This document shows positions 47,101-60,600 of a DNA stretch of 64,000 nucleotides, piece after piece. Every line of letters begins with the position of its first letter. Positions within the stretch are counted from its first letter, which is position 1. The stretch is from Blastomyces gilchristii SLH14081 (Eukaryota; Ascomycota; Eurotiomycetes; Onygenales; Ajellomycetaceae): positions 1,268,154 to 1,332,153 of the forward strand of contig NW_003101671.1 in assembly GCF_000003855.2 (NCBI RefSeq). The letters are read 5' to 3'. The position numbers and the translations under genes are program-made. The notes beneath the pieces were generated by a model. It worked only from the letters and a program-made list of their open reading frames with translations, searched no databases and had not been told where the DNA came from.

Positions 47101-48191
47101 AAGAGAGAGTGCATCAGAATATATTATTAACTTATCAAATATAAAGAGATAAAGAAACTATTAACAGCTTTCAGAGATGTACAGAAATGACTACAGTATT
47201 GCATAGCAATATTATCTTCATTCAATGTATACACTATTAATATTCTTTGTATGCATTTATCATATAAGAGATACATGCAGAAAACAGATCTTTGTTACTA
47301 GAAAGAATGATTACAGTAATTCTCTATTTTCATATTATAAAGATAAGTTATTCTCATTTCTTTCTTCTCTCTTTTCTCTTCTTCTTCAACTCATCACTAA
47401 GTTCAAGCTGATATGAAAACTATTAAAACACTCATAGAAACCCTCAAATTAAAGAGTATAGACTAATTAAATTTTAAATACAGATGAATTAAATTAATTC
47501 AATAATACTAATTATTCATTCTCTCTTTAATAAAATAACAGTCATGTCTTTCCCCCCTCTTTCTCAAATGAAACATGACTCATGAAAAGTGAGTATCATG
47601 TCAGGCCATAATAACTAACACAGCCTCAGTATGCAGAGCTGTATACACACAGTGTATGCTGAACTGAGAGACTGTGTGAGTTGTAAACTGACAGCAGCAT
47701 CTCAGAGAGAGTCATGCAGTGTGAGAAAGTCACAATTCTCAGTCATATATACAGAGAGTGAATTACTACAGTAAGTGCATGTACATTGTATGAAAGTAAC
47801 ACTTTTTAATAATACTCAGTCTCTGATATCATGAAAATAGAGTCTCTCTGTAAGATCTGTTTTTATCAGAAGTTGAAGAATCTTATATTTCTTAAGATTA
47901 TCTTCACACATCTTGTCTGTGAAATCAATGAGAGAAATCATTGATTTCAGTATTCTGTTCTTGATGCTATTCAAGTGACAGCAGAGTTCATCCTGATCAC
48001 ACTTTTTAAGTGTATATTTTCTAATTATTCATATTTATACAGATATATACTGATTATTTATTAGATAGTATTAAGATAATGACTTATTATAACTGTGTTA
48101 CTCTCACTGTGAGAGATACACAGTTAATAATAAACATTATAAAGACTCTGAGAAGTGAGTATTTTAAGAGTGCTGCAGCTCTGCAATCTTG

Positions 48192-48312
48192 ATTTTTTTT
48201 TATTTTTATTTTTTATTTTTTTCTTTTTCTTTTATTTTTTTTTTATTATGATTTTTTCTTATATTTGTTTTGTTTTTTGTTTTTTATTTTTTTTTATATT
48301 TTATGTTTTTTT
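48192..48312 (+). repeat. Poly-T-rich tract
   Basis: About 120 bases are almost all T with scattered A, C and G. On the minus strand this is a long A-rich tract near the end of the hAT element; it could be a decayed poly(A) tail of an inserted retroposon or simple slippage. Confidence 0.6.
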
Positions 48313-48692
48313 CATAATTAAAATTATATGAATTATGATCTGTGTTCAGAAAAGTAATAATATTTGATAACACTCTCTGTTGAATTTTCAACAAATGAGC
48401 ACTATGTTATGATATTATGTAAGTGAGAAATGATTTCATAATCTCATTTAATGTCATTCTCAATAATGAGATCAGAATGAAAATGTGACTAAGAATTCAA
48501 ACATATTCTTTATCTAAAACTAGATTTTTATTTGAAAAGTGAATCTGAGATCTTTAATATTTGAAATAACATGATTTGAAATCAATGTGATGAACACAAA
48601 CCATGATCAGAAGTAATGCTTTTAGGCAACATGATAACTGTAAAGTTTGATCCTGGTCTCAGACACGGTCACACGGTCAGTCTAGATAGAGA

Positions 48693-51600
48693 TGTACATA
48701 CTCTAGAGAATAATATGAAGTTTTTCTCAGAGAGTAAGATTAGATCAGTCTCAGTATAAATATATAAAATTATATCAGTCTGCTAATAGAGCTTGACTGA
48801 TTCAAACTTGTAATCAGATTAAGTGATTTAAATTGTAATATAATAAAACTGAAGCATGACTAATTAGTGATATTATATAAATAGTTATTTAAGAAGCTAT
48901 ATAAGTGAGCTTAACTATCTTACTTAAATAGTAAGCTCATGAGCTACAGAGTTATTACAAGAATATTATAGATATAGTACTTAGTATACTAAGAAGATTG
49001 TATAAGAAATGTAGTAACTCTTGTATATATTATCAGTAGAAAAATGAATCACTGACTTCTTTAATGAGAAGTCAGTATCTAACTATTCTATATAAATAAT
49101 GAGTAAATACTCTTCTTCTATTCTATGAGTAAGAATAGCTGAAGTGATATCTCAGCAGTGTTTTACTACTATAAAAGAGTAATCTGCTGATCTTGTATAG
49201 AAATGAGTTTAAAATTGACTCACAAGCCTGACTGTGTAATATAAAAGATGAAGAAGCTATTATCTACGTAATAACAGATCTCTACTACACTGAAGTCAAG
49301 AACTGACTGAATTATCTAGAGAATAATTATAAGAGATTCTGCTGATCTGTTCTCAAAATCTATCTAGAGAATAAGTTGAGAGACTCTGTGAGTTAGATAG
49401 AGAATATCTGAGTTACAATTATTAATATTAGAAAAAGAGATGAGAAATCTGATAAAGACTACTTATAATACTTTATAAAATTATGATATAAATTAAGATC
49501 TGCAGAAACAGAGCTCTGAAACAAGATCTGAATGATAATATTTATAAAGAGACTGAATAAAGATATACAGAACAAGCTCATTGAGTAAGACTCTAAGCTC
49601 TTAACTCTGAAGAAACAGATGACTCTTATTCATTACTTATAAATCACTGTGAGAGTCATAGATTTATGAAGAGTGAATCACTGATCAGCTCTGTGAGAGT
49701 TAGAATAATAGAGAACAGATTTACTGAAAAAAGATAATAAGATATAGAGAGATTTGTATCTGACTGCTGAGTAGAGAGAGAGAGCTTTATAAGCTTCTAT
49801 TATTATTATTATTATTCTTCAATTATAGATGTATGTAGTCAGAGACTATGATATCTATCTGAGAATCTTTAGTTCTCAGAGTTTTTCCTATATCTATAGA
49901 GTCAACTACTATACACTTATCAATTTCAGATATATAAAATCAGAAAATTTCAGCTCAGAATATAAAAACTGTTTATAAATTACAGTATTTCAACATCTAT
50001 TAATACTTTGAAATCATTTGAAAATATCATGACAAAGGAAAAGAGAACATAGTCTTAAAGATAGACATATTAAATAGATAGATAGAAAAGAACAGAAAGA
50101 AATAAGTATAGTAAAGAGAGCTACAGAACAAGATCTCTGCAGTTTACATCTTAATCTATATACATATTTTAATATTCTATATAACTGATCACTGTCTCTG
50201 TTCTCTCAGGCCTGCTTCAGAGGTTATTATTCTCTCTAAAGAGCTGTCACTCAGCTAGCTTCTGTAACTAGCTTACTCATAAGTGAGATTCTCACTAAGA
50301 ATAATATCAGAGCTACTTAATTCTAGTTAAGTCTCTAATCTTTCAGCTGTCAATCTCAGCATTTCAGTCTATCAATTGACTGTCACAGTCTTGCTTGCAC
50401 TAATCATCTATTAAGAGTGCCTAGGTCTTGTCTCATCTAGATTCTTGCTAGACTCAGAGTATTCTAATCAGATAGTTTTTAAATCTTATTCTCTGAAAGT
50501 GAGTGTCTAGAGTGAGAGAAATGAGATCTGATCAGTTAAGCTTGATAATAATTTACTATTCTGCAGACACTCTAGACCTCAATCACTCTAGTACTGATCT
50601 AACTTGAAGCACTCAGAGAGCTGTTAACTCTAAGATCAGTGAGAATTAGTGTCTGAGAATCTCTGAGATGAACATCTTAAGCTTGACAATGATTTGCTAT
50701 AGTGCACCCGGGGGCCTCCAGTACTGTTTTATAACTTAACAGTGAAAGCTGTGATTAAGATAACTCTTGCAGGGTTTGAATCTGCCCTCTCTTGACATTC
50801 ATTTCCCGGGGGGAAGGCCGCTAATTGAGGCTTCATGGTAGCGTAGTTAATCACTACGTCACCGGGCCTCATAAGCTTCTATAAACAGAGTATATAACAG
50901 AGAGATTAAGAAAAAGAGTCTCTGTTTCATCTATTCTAAATCAGAACATCTTTACATAAACTGTCTGAACAAATTAAAATAGAAATTTAAGAAGTTATGA
51001 ATAGAGTCAGTAACAGTCTTCTTAAGAGTCTTAAAACTGATATCTAAATCTGTTACTCTCTCAATGAAAATACATGCTTATAGAGAGAGACTATACTGCA
51101 GTACTACTGTCTTATAAGTATAAGAAGTATTGATGAACTCAGAATCTCAGATCACTGTAGTGTTTCTAAAACTCACAGAGTAAATGAGCTGAATGATAAA
51201 AACTGAAAATCTGCTCTTATAATAAGCAGAGTGTGAGAACTCAGATCTGAGAACTGAGAGACTTATAAGAATTATCTTTGAATTACAAGATCTCTCTGAA
51301 ATCTGAAGAAGATTTACAGAAACTGTAATTATTATAAATATCACAGATAACATGTACTTGAGACTTGTATAACTTCAAAGACATAATTCATACATAGCTG
51401 TCTATAAGTCAGATTTATACTTCTGATCAGTGTTGACAGACTTACTTACAGAGATAGAATTAGTTAATACTGTAGAGTTAATTAAAGAAGATAAGCTCAT
51501 TTATATAATAACTTTATAAATATCTGAGAACTTTGTGATTATGAAAACTGAGCTTCAGATATCAGAGAAATATCAAGATCTTATAGAGATATTCAGCTTA

Positions 51601-53300
51601 GTAAAAATAGCTGAGCTTTCATCTCACTATAAGAAGAATCTGATAATAAATTTAATAGAAGAATAGAAACTCTTCTGAGAATTAATCTATAAGCTCTCTT
51701 ATTATAAGACAGAGATTTTATAGACTTATATAAAGAAGAATCTGAAGAATGACTTTATCTAATTTTCACAGATCTTCATAAGAGTCTCTGTAATATTTAT
51801 AAAGAAGAAGAATAAAGATCTCAGATTATATATAAACTATCATAATCAGAACTTCAAGATTATAAAGAGTTACTATTCTCTGTCTCTGATTAAGAATATA
51901 ATCAACTGTCTTACAAGAGCTATCATATTCATACAACTGAATATAATCAATATATATACACAGCTATAAATACAGTCTGAGAATGAATAAAAGACTGTCT
52001 TTAGAACTGTACTGAGATTATTTGAATATCTAGTAATGTCTTTTAATTTAACTAATATCTCTGCAGCATTTCAGTCTTTTATTAATAAAACACTTTGAGT
52101 ATATCTGAATGTCTTTGTGATAATATATCTGAATAATATAATAATGTACTTTATAAAGAAGAAAGAACACACTGAGTATATACAAAGTATATTGAAGATC
52201 TTAGATGAGATAGAACTGTATATTAAGCTTATAAAGTGTAACTTCAGTGTCTATTAAATTAATTTTCTAGAATATATAATCACTGTAGATAGTATTCAGA
52301 TAAAATCTTCACAGATTGAGACTATTCTATTATAATCAGAGCTTACTAGTATTTATAAGATTCAGATCTTTCTAAGCTTTGTGAATTTTTATAGACAGTT
52401 TATCTTTATATTTATAAGAATCTTCTTAACTCTTACAGACATACTGAAGAGTGAAAATAAAAAGAAGTCATCTTATAAATAAAGAATAAAAAGATTATTA
52501 AGAAGAGAGAATAGTAAGAACTTTCTTATCTTAGAAGCTTATAAGATCTTTATAAAATTAAAACAGATATTCATAGACACAGTAATACTATTTCACTTTA
52601 ATTTCTTACTCTTAATTAGATTAAAGACAGATATCTTCTTCTTTATAATTTCAGAAATAGTCTCATAACTACAGTTAAATGAGAACTGAGTTTTAATGAT
52701 CTTTTTCTCATAGAAGATACAATCTGTGAAGATTAACTATGACATTCATAATTAGAAGCTTTTTATAATAGTGAAATTCTTCTGTCACTGATGTTACTAC
52801 TTCAAGAACCTTATAACAGTGATTACTATTAGAACTGATTATAATAGCTTATAACAGTTTACTTCAATCAAGAAACTCTTACAGTAATAGATTTACTAAG
52901 CTCAGAGACTGAGTAAGTTCTGATTCAAGATAGAGTATATCAAGAGAACTAAGAACTCAGCAGACAGACTCTCTTACAGATCTGACTATATTAAGAAGAT
53001 CAGAGCAATAGACATAGAGAAGCTAGAGAAGATAGAAAAGCTTCACAGAATGCTCAGACTGAGTGTTATAAAGAGATTAACTGAAGAGTCTTTTAATTCT
53101 CTGTAAGAGAAGAGAGAAGAGAGAGAAAAGAAGTCTGTATAACTACTCTCTATAATACTGAGAGTTAACACTCTGAGAATCTCTGTGAGAATTCTTGAAG
53201 AGAGTATCTATAATCTGAAGAGTTTGCAGACTTTGAGAAGCACTGTGAAAGACCTGATGTAAGAAGAAACAGAGTATAAGTCTTTATAAAATCTTCTATT
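48693..53300 (+). pseudogene. Gypsy LTR retrotransposon relic 1 (gag-pol), RIP-decayed
   Basis: Broken plus-strand coding of a Gypsy element, interrupted by a retroposon at 49,801-50,870. A gag zinc knuckle lies at 50,923-50,964; its CX2CX4HX4C pattern holds except that the second Cys codon reads TAT (Tyr), a G-to-A change. Reverse transcriptase remains run from about 51,840 to 52,290 (residues like LTRAIIF..LNIIN, the KCNFSVY-INFLEYII block). The end of RNase H (KFDFKIEYIK-like, then NSADRLS for the usual GAADALSR) is at about 52,910-53,000. Integrase is not recognisable, and no LTR was identified. Stops are frequent and consistent with C-to-T/G-to-A decay. Confidence 0.7.
49801..50870 (-). 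mobile_element. Long tRNA-headed retroposon, family A, full-length (1,070 bp)
   Basis: Read on the minus strand, the element starts GAGGCCCGGTGACGTAG, with an A-box-like TGACGTAGTGATTAAC, and a B-box-like GATTCAAACCC about 75 bases on. It ends with GAAGAATAATAATAATAATA. It is flanked by a perfect 12-bp direct repeat ATAAGCTTCTAT (49,789-49,800 and 50,871-50,882). It lies in the gag region of Gypsy relic 1. The body has no open frame, so at over 1 kb it is an unusually long non-autonomous retroposon. A second copy in opposite orientation starts near 62,961. Confidence 0.82.
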
Positions 53301-53303
53301 TAT

Positions 53304-53469
53304 GTGATTCAAAGGTTCCTTGAGCCAGTGTACAATTACAGGCGTACGCCGGCTTCTTATATACTGTATACTAAATTAATTGGTGACCGCTATGACCTCT
53401 TTACATTTGTAAGCAAGTTCAGAAGCGGCTGTGTTATTATCTAACAGTTGTACATTCTTCTGAACTACA
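53304..53469 (+). repeat. Palindrome-rich dispersed repeat, copy 2 (~166 bp)
   Basis: Homologous to 40,588-40,754 over the full length. It keeps GGCGTACGCC, but the long stem reads GTTCAGAAG / CTTCTGAAC, so the two arms changed in a paired way. It lies just after the end of recognisable Gypsy relic 1. Confidence 0.75.
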
Positions 53470-56400
53470 TTCTCTCTCATCAGATTCAGTCACACTCATA
53501 TAATCATAACATCTGTTCTAGCTTCATGTGGATTAACATGTCACTAGTATTTATGATTATATAATCTATCTCTGATTCAGCTAGTGTCTCATATACACTC
53601 TTATAAAGAAACTTTCACTATATTATACTACTCATTCACTAACTTTTCTCATTCTTCAATCATCTTCTTCATTATTATTATTATTGAATATTATTATCTT
53701 CTTCAAGATTTCTGTCTCTTCTTCTGTTTAATATCTTCTATTCATTTATCTATTACATTATACATATTTCTGATGATGGCCTCTTATTCTTATAACAAGT
53801 ATTATCATAGTACTTATATCAGACAGTTCATTAGCAGTAAATATAACACATTGTGAAATATGATCAGAACTTATTTATCTTCTAACAGTTATCAGAATAT
53901 ACTATCATGAATAGCATATCTTCTTCATTTTTTTATACACTCTTAATTATTTTTCTTCTCAGTGAGCTTCTGATCATGTTCTCTGACATAATTTTATATA
54001 AATACAGATGCTGATATATTTGTTTTTATTTACATAGAATCTTCACATATTAACAGATTTATATCTGCTAATGATAGTGAACACCTCAATGTTGAATTGT
54101 TAATTGAAAACTTGAAGAATATGATAATGAAGAAATTGTCTGTACTATATATAACTGAGTCTCTTATATCTCTCTCTGTCTCTTTCTCTGCTACTTTCTC
54201 TCAATCTTCTACATCTATCTCTGTGTCTGATTCTCCCGCTTCTGCTACCTCTGTTCCTGCAATCTCTACTTTTACTACTTCTGCTTTCCCTGCTTTTATT
54301 ATCTCTGCTTTCATTATCAGCTCTCTCTGTTTCAAGAAGATGTTGTATAGACTTAATAAATCATGTTTCTCAGTATGTACACTCTCACTCTTCTTACTGA
54401 TCTCTAGAATAATTTATTATATAAAGACTGTGTATAACACAACTATCTGAAGCTCAGTCACAGACATCAATTATTACATTCATTTTAAATATTCATGATA
54501 AGATAATTATTCATTTATACTAAAGAATCATCTCTCTCTTTAACAGTGTCAAGATTGTAAGTCTTTCTTTTTTCATCTTCTCTTTCTGATACTTATTTTT
54601 CTGTTCTTAGAGAAAATTGTTATGAGTTTTATTATATATAAAGTCATAATATTCACAGATATCAAGAAACTTTTTATAACTGTAAAATTCAATATTACAG
54701 AGATATCTGCTCTAATGAATTCTTTTAAAATAATAGATCTGTATCAGTCTATTCTCTAACATCTATTATCTGACTTTATGATGCAGACAAAAGATATTCA
54801 TGTTTTTAAAAATGAGAATGTGAATATCATACTCTTTTATACTTATAGATATGAGGCTTATACATCTTATCTAAGATATTATCATAGAAATGAGCTGTTT
54901 GTACACTGTATTCTACTTTCTGCATTTCTCTGTGTTCTTCTCTCTCTTTCTGAGAAGTCTTGTATGTGTTGTAATTACATGTATAACTCTAAGGTCAGCA
55001 GGTGTTCATTCAGTAACTATTCTCATCTCTGATTTTATAATTTTTATATACTAATAATGATTCTTAGTTGCTCTGACATCAGAGATCATTCTAATCAAAG
55101 ATGACTACACTATTAAGACTATTCTCTTCTGCTCTTAAGCTTCTTCTATCACTTTCTCTCTCTCTTCTGCAGAGAAGATTGTGTATATATTAGATTATAA
55201 GTATTCAGCTCTGAATAACTTCTGCTGTTATTTATTCAGTTCTACACTCTCTTCTTCTTTTATTTCTTTCATCTTCATTCTCTCTGTCTTGACTTCTGAT
55301 TCTGTGAATTCTGTGCTCTTCTTTAATTTTTCTACACACACATGTACATATTTCTATATTAGTATTTCAGTTAATCTTGTGATAAACAATATTAATGTTG
55401 TACACAGAGTAGTAGAGAAATCAGAGATATATATAGCATTATTACAAGAGTGACTTACAGCTCTTGAATTTCTTACAGATCTCAAGTTTTGAGATTTTCT
55501 TAGTTTTTAACATTTTTCAGATGATGTGATATTGAAAATAGATTAAATATGTGATGTATGAAAATGAATAAGATGTGTATAATAACATTTATCTTTTTAT
55601 AGCTGACTTTTACAGTTGATGATCAATTCATTATCTCTTTTCTTTCTTATACTTTTTCTTTGTCTGCTAGTTACTACTCTTATACAATCTTCATATAATA
55701 CAGTATTCAGTGACTAGATTCAGCAGCTTTCATGTTTTATGATTCTGTCTCATATATTATACTGTCTCTCTTCACTCACTCAGATCACTACAGTGAACAG
55801 CTTATTGAAACTAATATTACTCAATCTCTGAGTGTCTTCAGAGATTGAGATGACTTTATTTCATACATCTGTAAATGTTTCAGATGATTCATCCTCTGTA
55901 ATCTCTGTAATTAAACTGATATAAACAGTTGAATTCAACTCTGAATCTCTTTTTCTTCTGTGATCTGACTTATATACAAGTCTGTCACTTTAAGACTACT
56001 CTTTACTGTGTTATATTCACTGTCTGTGATGTGTTATTGTATAATCAGCTAAAGTCTTATCACTTATTAAAGTATAATATTTATCTGATTTCTTCATTGC
56101 TTCTCATTCTTTTCTTATAATTATGAAAAGATCAGAATAAGTAAGATCATCTGATTTATAAATATCTATGATTTCTCTTACTTTATAAGACTTTTCAATT
56201 ATAAGTCTCTTCTTTTTCAATACTGATAATAGTGCTGTGAATAATTATAATCTGCTCAGATCTTGCATCTTTACTTTCATAAGTCATGAATTACTTATTA
56301 AGTTGTATAAGACTCATTTCTCTAATTCTTTCAATGTGTATGTTCTCAGAGAATGTGATTTGAGTATTTTATATAACTTAAATCATCTAAATTGAAACTT

Positions 56401-56490
56401 CTCAGAACTCTCATTATGTATAAGAACTTATATTCTCATCTTGAGACTTGATTTCTTAACTAGTGAGTCTTCTATTCTTTTCAATTGAAT
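53470..56490. other. AT-rich decayed DNA, no gene recognised
   Basis: Three kilobases of TA- and CT-rich sequence. The longest plus-strand frames (for example 53,584-53,856, 54,097-54,450 and 55,181-55,453) are hydrophobic or Ser/Thr-rich and look like chance translation of pyrimidine-rich DNA. It probably consists of further transposon remnants. Confidence 0.45.
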
Positions 56491-57189
56491 TGCTCAGTTC
56501 AGGAGTAACTTATTAGCTTTTACATGTGTGTGACTGATCTCTTTCAATCTTGATTCTATGTCTGTAACTGTTGTGTTTGCAACTGCTGTTTCTACTGTAT
56601 CTGCAACTGATGTGTCTGCAATTACTGTTTCTGCTACATTCACAACTGATGTGTTCATAACTACTATTTTCTCTCTCATCTTTTCTGAAGCATTCTTCAG
56701 AATGCGCGGATGCAATTCATACAACAGGTAGAATGATGAATACTTGAAGACTGTATACTGTTGAATCTGTGTGACTAATAGTACCTGTCTGAGATATTCA
56801 TCTCATAGTCTTGTAGACTTGCTCACTAGATATTTTATCAGCATGTTACTCAAGATTTCATTCAAGTGTTTCATCTTTCTGTTTATTCACAGATGATATA
56901 GTGTTGTTCTACAATGTCTTGTCTGTAACTGACTTATAAAATATCTCACTACTTCTTCTATGAGATTTGTATCATTATCAGTTAGAATCTCACATGACAT
57001 TTTATAGTTAACATAGATCTCATTATATAGAAACTTCATTATCATCTTCTCTATCATCTCTGAAACTGCTTTTATAACTGATCAGTCAGTAGCATAGTCA
57101 ATAGCAGTAATTATTCAATAATTTTCATTTGATATTTGTGATAATATATCTATGAGATTCACTTCTTATTGTTTGAACAGTTATATTAT

Positions 57190-57695
57190 TAGACTGGCCG
57201 CCGGGACCATGAATTTCACATTTGGTTTCATTTGGTCTGGTCTCATACATTTCTTGGCGTGAATCCTGCTGGGACTGGCTATCAAAAAAACATGTAAAGT
57301 GACTATATATCAGATCTTAAAATGAAATCATGACTTGAAAAAAATGAGAAAGTGATTCCATTTGGTCCCATTTAGTCCCATTCTTGGCATAAAGTTACTA
57401 TTTTTAGACATTTTAAGGTTTTTTTTAGACATTTTTTAATTTTTTAAAAAGTAACACTTTTTGGTAACACTCAAATGAGATTTAAAGTCATTTAAAGCAA
57501 TAAAAATAATTTAAATTGAGAAGTGGAAATCATGGTTTCATTTGAAGAATGTGACAAGAGTAGACAGTAAGTTTCACTGAGACAGTATGAAACTACTATT
57601 TAATGTTAAAACTGTGTAATGAGATCAGTTGAATTGGTAATGAGACTATCAAAAAATCTGGTCCTGGTCTCAGACACGGTCACACGGTCAGTCTA
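57190..57695 (+). mobile_element. hAT-type MITE, 506 bp, copy 3, best preserved
   Basis: The element begins TAGACTGGCCGCCGGG and ends CACGGTCACACGGTCAGTCTA-like, with a short direct repeat of the CACGGT unit near the right end. It is flanked by the perfect 8-bp target duplication TATATTAT (57,182-57,189 and 57,696-57,703). It retains GC-rich ends and CpG sites lost in copies 1 and 2. It lies inside the integrase region of Gypsy relic 2, so it inserted later than that element. Confidence 0.9.
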
Positions 57696-60600
57696 TATAT
57701 TATACACTTTATCTGATATTGCACTTTTTCATATTCTAATCCTTTCTTAGATTCTTTTGTAATCTGATAATTCAGACACTCATGAGTGTATATCTGAATA
57801 TTCTCAGTCATGCTTGATCAGTACACTCTTGATTTAAGTACACTTATAAGTTCAGAGCTTTCTAAGTGACTGAATTCCTTATGCATGTGAGTTATCAAGT
57901 TGTGTCTAAATAAATATTCTAGATAGAGAGCTTCTGCATATTCTAGATTATAATAAAGTATAATATCATTTTTCAATTTTCTCAGCTTAAAGTTTGAAAG
58001 CATCTCTTCTACTACTTTCACAAGATACTTATCATTCAATATCTTATTATTCTTCAAGTGAGAGATCATTGTATCTGCTTATTCTGATTTCTTGTATTCT
58101 CTCAGTGTGTTTAATATGAACTTTTCTTATATCTGATTTATAGAATTCTCACTCATGAAATTGAGTCTGTAACTGATTATATTAGGTATTACAGCATCTG
58201 ATCTCTTTCAATATTTAATATTAAGATTGTATACTTGAAACTTCAAGATTCAATATACTAAGTATTTGAAAGATTTCATTATCAATTGTAGATAAATAAG
58301 ACTTTCATGATCTGTGATCATCATTGTTATATATCTGTTATTGATATATCTATCTCATAATATCAGTATATGCTTAATCACTAGTAATTTCTTTTCATAC
58401 ACTGAGTAATTGAGCTCAGTGTCTGATAGTTTTCTATTATTATATATTATCAGATGCAGCTTGTTATTCTTACTCATCTGTAGAAGAGTGCCTTCAATAG
58501 CTCATTTAAATACATTTATCTTAATATAGAAAGGTTTATCATGATCTGATTAAATAAGTACTGAGAATGTTATTACATATTCTCTCAGTGTGAGAAAAGT
58601 CTCTTCACACATGATATTTCAGATGATTGAATAAAACTTCTTCTTTTACAGATTTGTATCTGTTTCTCTTAAGAGATCTGAGAGTGATGCAGATATTTAT
58701 ATGAAATTCTTGATAAATCTGCAGTAATATAAGATTAACTCAAGAAACTATCATATATAATATACATTTCTTGATCACAGTCAATTCACTATAATATTCA
58801 ATTTCTTCAGAATGAGATATATACAGTCATCACTTACTATATATTCTATAAACTTCAACTCTTTCATTTTAAACACATACTTTGTTAATTTGATGTAGAG
58901 CTTATACTCTGTCAGAGTTGTAAACACTTTATTAAGATGCTTCAGATATTTATTATATAAGTTTGAAAAGACTAGAATGTTATCAAGATATATAAGATAT
59001 GAGGTTTCATTCTGTTTATAAAGAATTATATTCATCATTGTTTAGAAGATAATAGATGCATTTATCAGACTGAATAATATTATCAGAAATTCAAACTTCT
59101 CTCATTGTATATTAAATACAGTTTATGAGACTGATAGTTTATTCATATGAATCTGTCAGTATTCTGAGAGAAGATCAATCTTTGATAGATATCAGGCATT
59201 TTCAATCATATTCAACTGTTGTTGAATCTGTGATAGTGAATATTCATTCTTGATTATAAGCTTATTAAGTGCTTGATAATTAATACACATTCATCACTTC
59301 TCACTCATCTTTTTTATAAATAGAACTGAGAAGTCTCACACACTTGATGAGAGTTATATGAGATCACATTTTAGAAGGTCTGTGATCTGATGCTTCTATT
59401 TTTCAAGATGTGTTTATAACAGAGAATATGCATTCTGATTGACTGATTTCACATCTCTCATGTTAATCTCATGTATGAATCTCTGTTCTGACAGTAATTT
59501 CAGTGAAAGATCTGTTTAAAAGATCTTTTCATACTTCTTCAGAAGCTTCTTTATATGCTTATTCTTCTGTATATTTTTTATCTTAGTTTTCTCTACTTTC
59601 AGATTCTGTATAATATACAGAATACTTTCAGACAAGATCTTGCAAATCATTCTCTTTGCTTATTAATATATAAGCAGATTTAATTCTTCTATATCAGAAG
59701 CATGAAATGTTCTTCTTATATCAGTTAATAGAATTATATGAATCATTTTCTTCTTATCAGTTAACTGTATATAGCATGTATATCATTGAATCTGTGAATT
59801 GAACCTTTAGAATTAATTAAGTTTAAGAATAAAGTCATATTTCACATTCTGCAGCTCTCATGCTCAGATATAGTAAGATTATTCTTCAAAGTATAAGAAA
59901 ACTCTTACTCTTACAGATGATATCAAATATCAGTTATCAGATAATCTTATATATCAGAGATTCTTCACTCAGCAGACTTCTTTCAATCTTTAGATTATAT
60001 AATTATTAATATATTGTATAGAAGCTTCTATATCTGTTAATACTTTTACAGCTATCTCTCAATTCTTATTTAAGTGCTCTTTATACATTAATATTTCAGG
60101 TCTTAAGACATTGAGATAAGTATTCACTTCATCATTCTCACTTATATCTCATTCAGAAGTCTGCTTTCTCTTAGTATTCATAGAATTCAGAGAGTCATTT
60201 AATATAAGTATCTCTTTCACTTTAAAGACTTTTTATAGAATATCAGTAAGTGTCTCTGAGCTTACTGATTCTGCTAGTTTTTTAACTCTCTTACTTTTCT
60301 TGACTGTGTATACTGTGTGTAATTTTTTATATCATGATTTTGATATTCACAGTTAAAGCAAGCTCAATACTCATAATATCAAGATTTTCACTTAGAGAAT
60401 CTCTTTTTCAGAGAATTCAGTGCTTTAGCAATGATATTCAAATCTAGATTCATCACATTCAGATGTATAACTTATATCATAGAAGTCTGATTACTTATTC
60501 TCTGTTAAGATATACTCAATTACAGTATTTTCTATTATAATTGACTCACTTATTTCTGTATAATGAGAATATTATATACTTCTTTCACTATGTCTGATTA

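Larger units (their letters stand above)
42959..48684 (-). mobile_element. hAT transposon, 5.7 kb, decayed
   Basis: The element begins TAGACTGGCCGGCGGG and ends CACGGTCAGTCTA, the same termini as the 506-bp MITEs. It is flanked by a perfect 8-bp direct repeat GATAGAGA (42,951-42,958 and 48,685-48,692). The first ~110 and last ~45 bases match the MITE at 57,190. Inside are a transposase fragment on the minus strand (43,864-44,079), a lysine-rich relic (46,190-46,960), a trinucleotide microsatellite and a T-rich tract. It is long for a fungal hAT, so other insertions may lie within. Nearly all frames are broken by TA-rich decay; CpG is almost absent. Confidence 0.82.

Noticed and set aside
50769..50870. 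A tRNA gene on the minus strand
   Set aside because: The A- and B-box-like motifs are about 75 bases apart, the arms do not fold into a clean cloverleaf, and the segment is the head of a longer repeated element with its own target duplication.
53584..55453. Several 84-117-codon frames that look like membrane proteins
   Set aside because: Hydrophobicity arises from TTT, CTT and ATT codons in TA/CT-rich decayed DNA; no frame has splice signals or a conserved block.
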